Assembly (NCBI GenBank): GCA_016199325.1
Contig: JACQGW010000439.1
Span: forward strand, 1-9,262
Direction of reading: 5' to 3'
DNA from: Chloroflexota bacterium
GTDB lineage: Bacteria > Chloroflexota > Dehalococcoidia > JACQGW01
Length of the DNA stretch: 9,262 bases
The notes below the pieces were generated by a model. It had not been told where the DNA came from. It did no database searches and was given only the letters and a program-made list of their open reading frames with translations. This document shows, piece after piece, positions 6,614 through 9,262 of the stretch (positions within the stretch are counted from its first letter, which is position 1; every line of letters begins with the position of its first letter). Made by a program: the position numbers and the translations under genes.

Positions 6614-6712
6614 ACCGCAAGGGCGCGGAGGACGCAGAGACGACGCAAAGAGGCGACGAATGACAGTACGGTTTCTCTCCGACCTTCTCTGCGTTCTCTG
6701 CGCCTCTGCGGT
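6614..6712. repeat. Palindromic repeat element with 9-bp periodic arms, between convergent genes
   Basis: Arms 6614-6640 and 6686-6712 are inverted copies matching at 23 of 27 positions, separated by a 45-nt loop. The right arm is made of TCTCTGCGT / TCTCTGCGC / CTCTGCGG units with a 9-bp period. The element fills most of the 137-bp gap between the response regulator stop and the methyltransferase stop. A transcript from either side could fold into a long stem, so it may act as a bidirectional transcription end or mRNA 3' stabiliser. No U-tract follows on either strand. CGCAGAGGCGCAGAG-type repeats are known to be dispersed in several bacterial phyla. Confidence 0.75.
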
Positions 6713-6725
6713 TTCGACTGTGCCG

Positions 6726-7457
6726 CTAGCTGGACCGGCGCGCGAGCGCGAAGAGGGAGAGGCCCCAGGGCAGGTCGGTCCGCCGAAGCAGCACCGCCTC
6801 AGCTTGAAGGACCGCGGCGAAGCCGGCGTTGACCGGCCAGGTCGGCGGCGCCAGGTCGCCGCGCACGTCGCGGTCGCCCTGCTCCAACAGTCGCTTGAGG
6901 AGGGCGAGCGGGAAGAGCAGGCAGTTGGCGTACGTGAGCCGCTCCACCCGGAACCCGGTTGTCGCCAGCTTCTCCCGTAGCTCTGCCCGCCCGTAGCGGT
7001 GGGCCGTGTGAACGGCGGCATCATGCTTACCGCGCAGCCAGTCGTGCGCCGGGACGCGAACCAGCAGGACACCGCCCGGCCGAAGGATGCGCGCAAACTC
7101 GCGCAGCGCTGCGAGATCGTCGCCAACCTGCCGATGGTAGAGCACGTCAAACGTCGTCACGACGTCAAACGAGCCGGCGGCAAACGGCAGGTGCTCGACC
7201 GAGCCACCGACCAGCCAATCGATGCCGCGAGCCCGGGAGCGTTCCAGCGCGAGCGGGGACGTATCCAGCCCGACGACGCCGCCGAGCTGTCCCAGCCGCG
7301 CCGTGGTCCCGCCGGTCCCGCAGCCGGCGTCGAGGATCCGGATCGGCCGGCCGTTCAGCGTCCGCTGCAAGAGCGCCAGCGCCGCCGCCCACATGCCGCG
7401 ATACCACCAGTGGGAGTCCTCGACGGCGAACATCTGCTCGTACTGCTCAGCTTCCAT
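6726..7457 (-). CDS. Class I SAM-dependent methyltransferase (Methyltransf_11-like)
   Basis: This 243-aa soluble protein has the Rossmann-type methyltransferase fold. Motif I is ILDAGCGTGG (41-50), the SAM-ribose acidic residue is D65 in VVGLDTSPLAL, the motif II/III region is PFAAGSFDVVTTFDVL (91-106), and the post-III strand is LRPGGVLLVRVPA (125-137). The N-terminus, with EDSHWWYRG (13-21), is typical of methyltransferases found in glycan and cell-surface clusters. The substrate is unknown. A hydrophobic stretch near 176-190 could help it sit at the membrane, but is too weak to call a helix. It starts 21 nt downstream of the glycosyltransferase stop, so the two are almost surely co-transcribed. 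No good Shine-Dalgarno sequence precedes its ATG; instead the gap holds a 10-bp direct repeat, so translation may depend on termination of the upstream gene. It may methylate the sugar or lipid made by that enzyme, which is inference from position only. Confidence 0.9.
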   Translation of the reverse strand: MEAEQYEQMFAVEDSHWWYRGMWAAALALLQRTLNGRPIRILDAGCGTGGTTARLGQLGGVVGLDTSPLALERSRARGIDWLVGGSVEHLPFAAGSFDVVTTFDVLYHRQVGDDLAALREFARILRPGGVLLVRVPAHDWLRGKHDAAVHTAHRYGRAELREKLATTGFRVERLTYANCLLFPLALLKRLLEQGDRDVRGDLAPPTWPVNAGFAAVLQAEAVLLRRTDLPWGLSLFALARRSS

Positions 7458-7461
7458 TTGT

Positions 7462-7480
7462 TGCCACGTCGTGCCACGTC
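7462..7480. repeat. Two tandem copies of a 9-10 bp direct repeat in the glycosyltransferase-methyltransferase gap
   Basis: TGCCACGTC occurs at 7462-7470 and 7472-7480 on the plus strand, covering most of the 21-nt gap and touching the glycosyltransferase stop codon. It takes the place where a ribosome binding site for the methyltransferase would be expected. Confidence 0.6.
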
Positions 7481-8225
7481 AGCGCTGGTCGGCGGCCGCC
7501 GGGCGCGGGACGACCTGGAGGCCGCGGGACAGTTGCCACCAGAGCCGGCCGAGGCCGACGAACGTCTCGAATACCCGCCGGGGCCGTAGAAACTGACTGC
7601 GGCCATGCATCCGCGGATAGTGGTGTACCGGGGCCTCGACGAACGTCCTGCCGGCGTCCTGGATCTTCCGAACCATCTCGACACAGATCGACCCGCCGTT
7701 CGACTCGAGCTGAACGAGGTCGAAGACGTCCCGTCGAATCAGCCGGAAGTCACAGTCGACGTCCCGGATCTTCAGCCCGAAGACGAGGCGGACGAACTGC
7801 CCGTAGCTCCAGCCGATGACGATGCGATGAACCGGGTCCTGGCGGCGGATCTTGTAGCCCTGGACGACGTCGACGCCATCCCGGAGCCGGGCGACGAGCG
7901 TTGCCAGCTCGGCCGGATCGTACTGGCCATCGCCATCCGTATAGAACACCCAGTCGAGCCGGGCGGCGGCGAAGCCGCTGCGGAGTGCGCCGCCGTAGCC
8001 CCGGTTCTGGCCGTGGTGGATCACCCGCAGGTGGGGATTCGCCCGGACCATCGCGTCGAGCAACGCCCCCGTGTTGTCTCGGCTGCCGTCGTCGATGACG
8101 ATGATCTCGTACTCAGAGGCAACCTGCCGAAGCGTCGCCTCGACACGCTCGACCAGCCCGCCGATGGTCGCCTCGTCGTTGTACGCAGGGAAAAACGCTG
8201 AAATCCGTCTCTTCACGGCCGGCAT
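7479..8225 (-). CDS. GT2 family glycosyltransferase (DPM1/CsbB-like, probable polyprenyl-phosphate sugar synthase)
   Basis: This 248-aa protein is a GT-A fold family 2 glycosyltransferase. The NDP-sugar site shows FPAYND (12-17), VIDDGSRDNT (43-52) and NRGYGGALRSGF (74-85). The metal-binding DXD equivalent is TDGDGQYDP (96-104). Acceptor-side motifs are DVDCDFRLIRRDVF (155-168) and HYPRMHGRSQF (202-212). This layout is that of dolichol/polyprenyl-phosphate hexose synthases, which load a sugar onto a lipid carrier at the inner membrane face. Unlike many bacterial relatives it has no C-terminal membrane helices, ending in a Trp/Arg-rich stretch (about 228-240) that could touch the membrane. The ATG at 8225 has AAAGGG only 1 nt away, whereas a GTG at 8216 lies 10 nt from it and may be the true start (245 aa). 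A near-consensus promoter precedes it, the methyltransferase follows it, and a YfhO-like membrane protein diverges from it, which suggests glycan assembly. Confidence 0.92.
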   Translation of the reverse strand: MPAVKRRISAFFPAYNDEATIGGLVERVEATLRQVASEYEIIVIDDGSRDNTGALLDAMVRANPHLRVIHHGQNRGYGGALRSGFAAARLDWVFYTDGDGQYDPAELATLVARLRDGVDVVQGYKIRRQDPVHRIVIGWSYGQFVRLVFGLKIRDVDCDFRLIRRDVFDLVQLESNGGSICVEMVRKIQDAGRTFVEAPVHHYPRMHGRSQFLRPRRVFETFVGLGRLWWQLSRGLQVVPRPAAADQR

Positions 8226-8265
8226 ACCCTTTCTGACCCTGGGGTCCCAGCTCCAGGCTATGCCG
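8220..8265 (-). promoter_or_regulatory. Possible 5'-leader stem covering the glycosyltransferase start
   Basis: CGGCATA and TATGCCG (plus-strand 8220-8226 and 8259-8265) are perfect 7-bp inverted copies enclosing 32 nt, with smaller CCTGG/CCAGG pairing inside. On the minus-strand mRNA the downstream arm contains the ATG at 8225 and lies beside AAAGGG, so folding could hide the start. The predicted transcription start, near 8262, may trim the upstream arm by 3 nt. Confidence 0.35.
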
Positions 8266-8268
8266 CTG

Positions 8269-8297
8269 ATTCTAGCGGCCATACGCACAACTGTCAA
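8269..8297 (-). promoter_or_regulatory. Near-consensus sigma70-type promoter of the glycosyltransferase-methyltransferase operon
   Basis: On the minus strand a perfect TTGACA (plus-strand 8292-8297) is followed after exactly 17 bp by TAGAAT (8269-8274, 5 of 6). The predicted start near 8262 gives a leader of about 37 nt to the ATG or 46 nt to the alternative GTG. It is the best promoter match in the window and suggests substantial constitutive expression. Confidence 0.8.
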
Positions 8298-8326
8298 TCG
8301 AGTGAAACGTCTATTGACGGAATTGC

Positions 8327-8357
8327 TTGTCGAAAGCGCCGAGCCGGAGTATACTCC
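8327..8357 (+). promoter_or_regulatory. Probable promoter of the YfhO-like gene with a 12-bp palindrome over the -10
   Basis: TTGTCG at 8327-8332 (4 of 6) and TATACT at 8350-8355 are spaced by 17 bp. The -10 is centred in GGAGTATACTCC (8346-8357), a perfect 12-bp palindrome that could be an operator. Predicted transcription starts near 8362, about 53 nt before the gene. It diverges from the promoter at 8269-8297. Confidence 0.5.
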
Positions 8358-8414
8358 TGCCGCTCCAATCGGAACGGAGACTGAGCATTCGGCTGCTATG
8401 TAGCAAAAGGGAGA

Positions 8415-9262
8415 ATGATGTCGTCTCCCGCGCTCGAAAAGTCCGACTTCTGGCGGCTCCAGGTGCCCGGCGAGCCCGAGCGGCTTGGAATCCGGGCGGC
8501 GCTGGCGTTTCCATTGCGGGGACCGCTGCCGCCCCTGCTCCTCTTCCTGGGCTGCGCGCTCGCCGTCTTCCGCGATTCCCTTGCCGAAGGGCGAGTTTTC
8601 TCCCAGGTCGATACCCTGATCTACTATGTGCCGCTTGCTCGCCGGATCGGCGAGGCGTTCGCTCAGGGGCGCTTCCCGCTCTGGACGTCGACCATTTTCG
8701 GGGGGCATCCGATCTTCGCCGAGAGCGAGGCCGCGATGCTCTACCCCCCCAACCTGCTGGCGTGGCTGCTGCTGCCGACCGATGCGGCACTGGTCTGGTT
8801 GCGCATCCTCCGGTTCTTCCTCGCCGGCGCGTTCAGCTACGCTTTCGGCAGGACGATCGGCCTGTCGCGCTCGGCTGCCACCATTGCAGGCCTGAGCTTC
8901 GCCTACGGGAGCTTTCTCGTCGGCCAGATCCACCACAAGAACCTGGCCGACGCCGCGATCTGGCTCCCGCTCTTGCTCTGCCTGGTCGAACGCGGGCTCC
9001 AGGCCACCGGCGCCCGGCGCTGGCGCTGGTGGCTCCTCGCCGGTCTCGCCTTCGGCGTTCAATTGCTCACCATCCACATCAACCCGGTGCTGATGACGCT
9101 GATGCTCCTGGCCGCCTACGTCGCGGCCCGGGTGACGTTCCTGAGACCCGAGTCCCCGGGGGGATGCTTCGCTGCGGCCCAGCATGACAGTACGGGTCGC
9201 TCGCCCGTCACTCATCACTCATCACTCATCACTCATCACTCGTTCGCTGGCGGTCTTCTCTC
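8415..9262 (+). CDS. YfhO-like multi-membrane protein (GT-C-type glycosyltransferase family), 5' part, with an internal repeat
   Basis: The frame opens at ATG 8415 (or the adjacent ATG 8418, better spaced from AAAGGGAG at 8406-8413) and stays open to the window end, giving 282 codons of a longer protein; YfhO-type proteins are usually far longer. After a cytoplasmic head of about 35 residues come hydrophobic segments at about 37-52, 105-121, 124-146, 152-170, 179-191 and 205-239. The first extracytoplasmic loop has SQVDTLIYYVPLARR (63-77) with an acidic D66, then GRFPLWTSTIFGGHPIFAES (85-104) and YPPN (110-113), patterns seen in YfhO-like and related GT-C proteins where the loop Asp is thought catalytic. 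Such proteins move sugars from polyprenyl phosphate onto surface acceptors, which suits the divergent GT2 gene. From about residue 244 the sequence is repeat-derived (RPESPGGCFAAAQHD, THHSSLITHHS) and unlike the membrane protein before it. Whether the gene regains its true frame after the repeat, or is broken, lies beyond the window. Confidence 0.8.
   Translation, partial: MMSSPALEKSDFWRLQVPGEPERLGIRAALAFPLRGPLPPLLLFLGCALAVFRDSLAEGRVFSQVDTLIYYVPLARRIGEAFAQGRFPLWTSTIFGGHPIFAESEAAMLYPPNLLAWLLLPTDAALVWLRILRFFLAGAFSYAFGRTIGLSRSAATIAGLSFAYGSFLVGQIHHKNLADAAIWLPLLLCLVERGLQATGARRWRWWLLAGLAFGVQLLTIHINPVLMTLMLLAAYVAARVTFLRPESPGGCFAAAQHDSTGRSPVTHHSSLITHHSFAGGLL
9145..9198. repeat. 54-bp repeat-like element with inverted ends, inside the YfhO-like gene
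   Basis: GACCCG (9145-9150) and CGGGTC (9193-9198) are 6-bp inverted ends around a core (GGATGCTTCGCTGCGG, then CAGCATGACAG) of a type I associate with dispersed intergenic repeats in GC-rich bacteria. It shares the 12-mer ATGACAGTACGG (9184-9195) with 6660-6671, in the loop of the hairpin between the convergent genes. The encoded peptide is hydrophilic and unlike the surrounding membrane protein, which suggests insertion. Confidence 0.55.
9208..9242. repeat. Tandem heptamer array, (TCACTCA)x5
   Basis: Five head-to-tail 7-bp units run from 9208 to 9242; the first four are identical and the last is TCACTCG. The array encodes a His/Ser/Thr-rich stretch in the YfhO-like reading frame. A 7-bp unit is not a multiple of three, so copy-number change by slippage would shift the frame unless it changed by three units. 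Confidence 0.9.

Noticed and set aside
7605..8201. 198-aa plus-strand frame antisense to the glycosyltransferase
   Set aside because: The GT2 motifs on the minus strand are unambiguous; this frame is their complement.
8327..9187. 286-aa plus-strand frame overlapping the YfhO-like gene
   Set aside because: Its translation is Arg/Ala/Pro-rich without membrane segments, while the alternative frame from 8415 gives a clear multi-membrane protein with a good ribosome binding site and stays open to the window end.
8226..9218. Long N-terminal extension of the glycosyltransferase frame
   Set aside because: The frame stays open upstream, but this part runs antisense to the YfhO-like gene and the repeat block, and the GT2 domain starts within 10 residues of the ATG at 8225. 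A near-consensus promoter lies just before that ATG.
9208..9242. Possible CRISPR-like array
   Set aside because: Units of 7 bp are contiguous with no spacers, so this is a simple tandem repeat.

Overview
The window is GC-rich bacterial chromosome with a strong G/C bias at third codon positions. It is densely packed with genes and shows no phage, transposase, rRNA, tRNA or CRISPR. Gene content, TTGACA/TATAAT-type promoters and abundant 7-bp and 9-bp periodic intergenic repeats fit a free-living Chloroflexota (Thermomicrobia-like) genome. That placement is an impression from style and gene families, not a proven assignment.

Layout. (1) 1-2060: a class V PLP aminotransferase of the alanine/serine-glyoxylate type (+, 197-1405) has a clear promoter. 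It converges on a small unrecognised conserved-looking gene (-, 1587-2060). The 181-bp gap between them is almost filled by a nested imperfect palindrome made of 9-bp and 7-bp repeat units. (2) 2202-3359: a type I glycerate 2-kinase (+). With a serine-glyoxylate aminotransferase and a hydroxypyruvate reductase encoded elsewhere it would complete glyoxylate/serine to 2-phosphoglycerate salvage. (3) 3401-6588: a two-component system. A dCache-HAMP-GAF-HisKA_3 sensor kinase overlaps its NarL/FixJ-type response regulator by 22 bp. The kinase seems to be transcribed from a promoter so close to its ATG that the mRNA may be leaderless. (4) 6589-6725: a second convergent gap, again filled by a repeat-built hairpin. 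(5) 6726-8225: a minus-strand pair, GT2 glycosyltransferase then SAM-dependent methyltransferase, driven by a near-consensus promoter. (6) 8415-9262: a divergent multi-membrane YfhO-like protein that runs off the window.

How they work together. The GT2/YfhO-like pair resembles the Bacillus CsbB-YfhO module, in which a GT2 enzyme makes a lipid-linked sugar and a GT-C-like membrane protein transfers it outside the membrane. The methyltransferase could modify the same glycan. The aminotransferase and glycerate kinase are plausible partners in C2/C3 salvage. No direct target of the two-component system is visible except possibly its own promoter.

Most unusual. Two convergent gene pairs are each separated by a long palindrome assembled from short periodic units. 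A related repeat block (a 54-bp element with inverted ends plus five 7-bp tandem copies) sits inside the YfhO-like coding region without closing the reading frame inside the window. I found no clear evidence of a wholly new multi-gene system.
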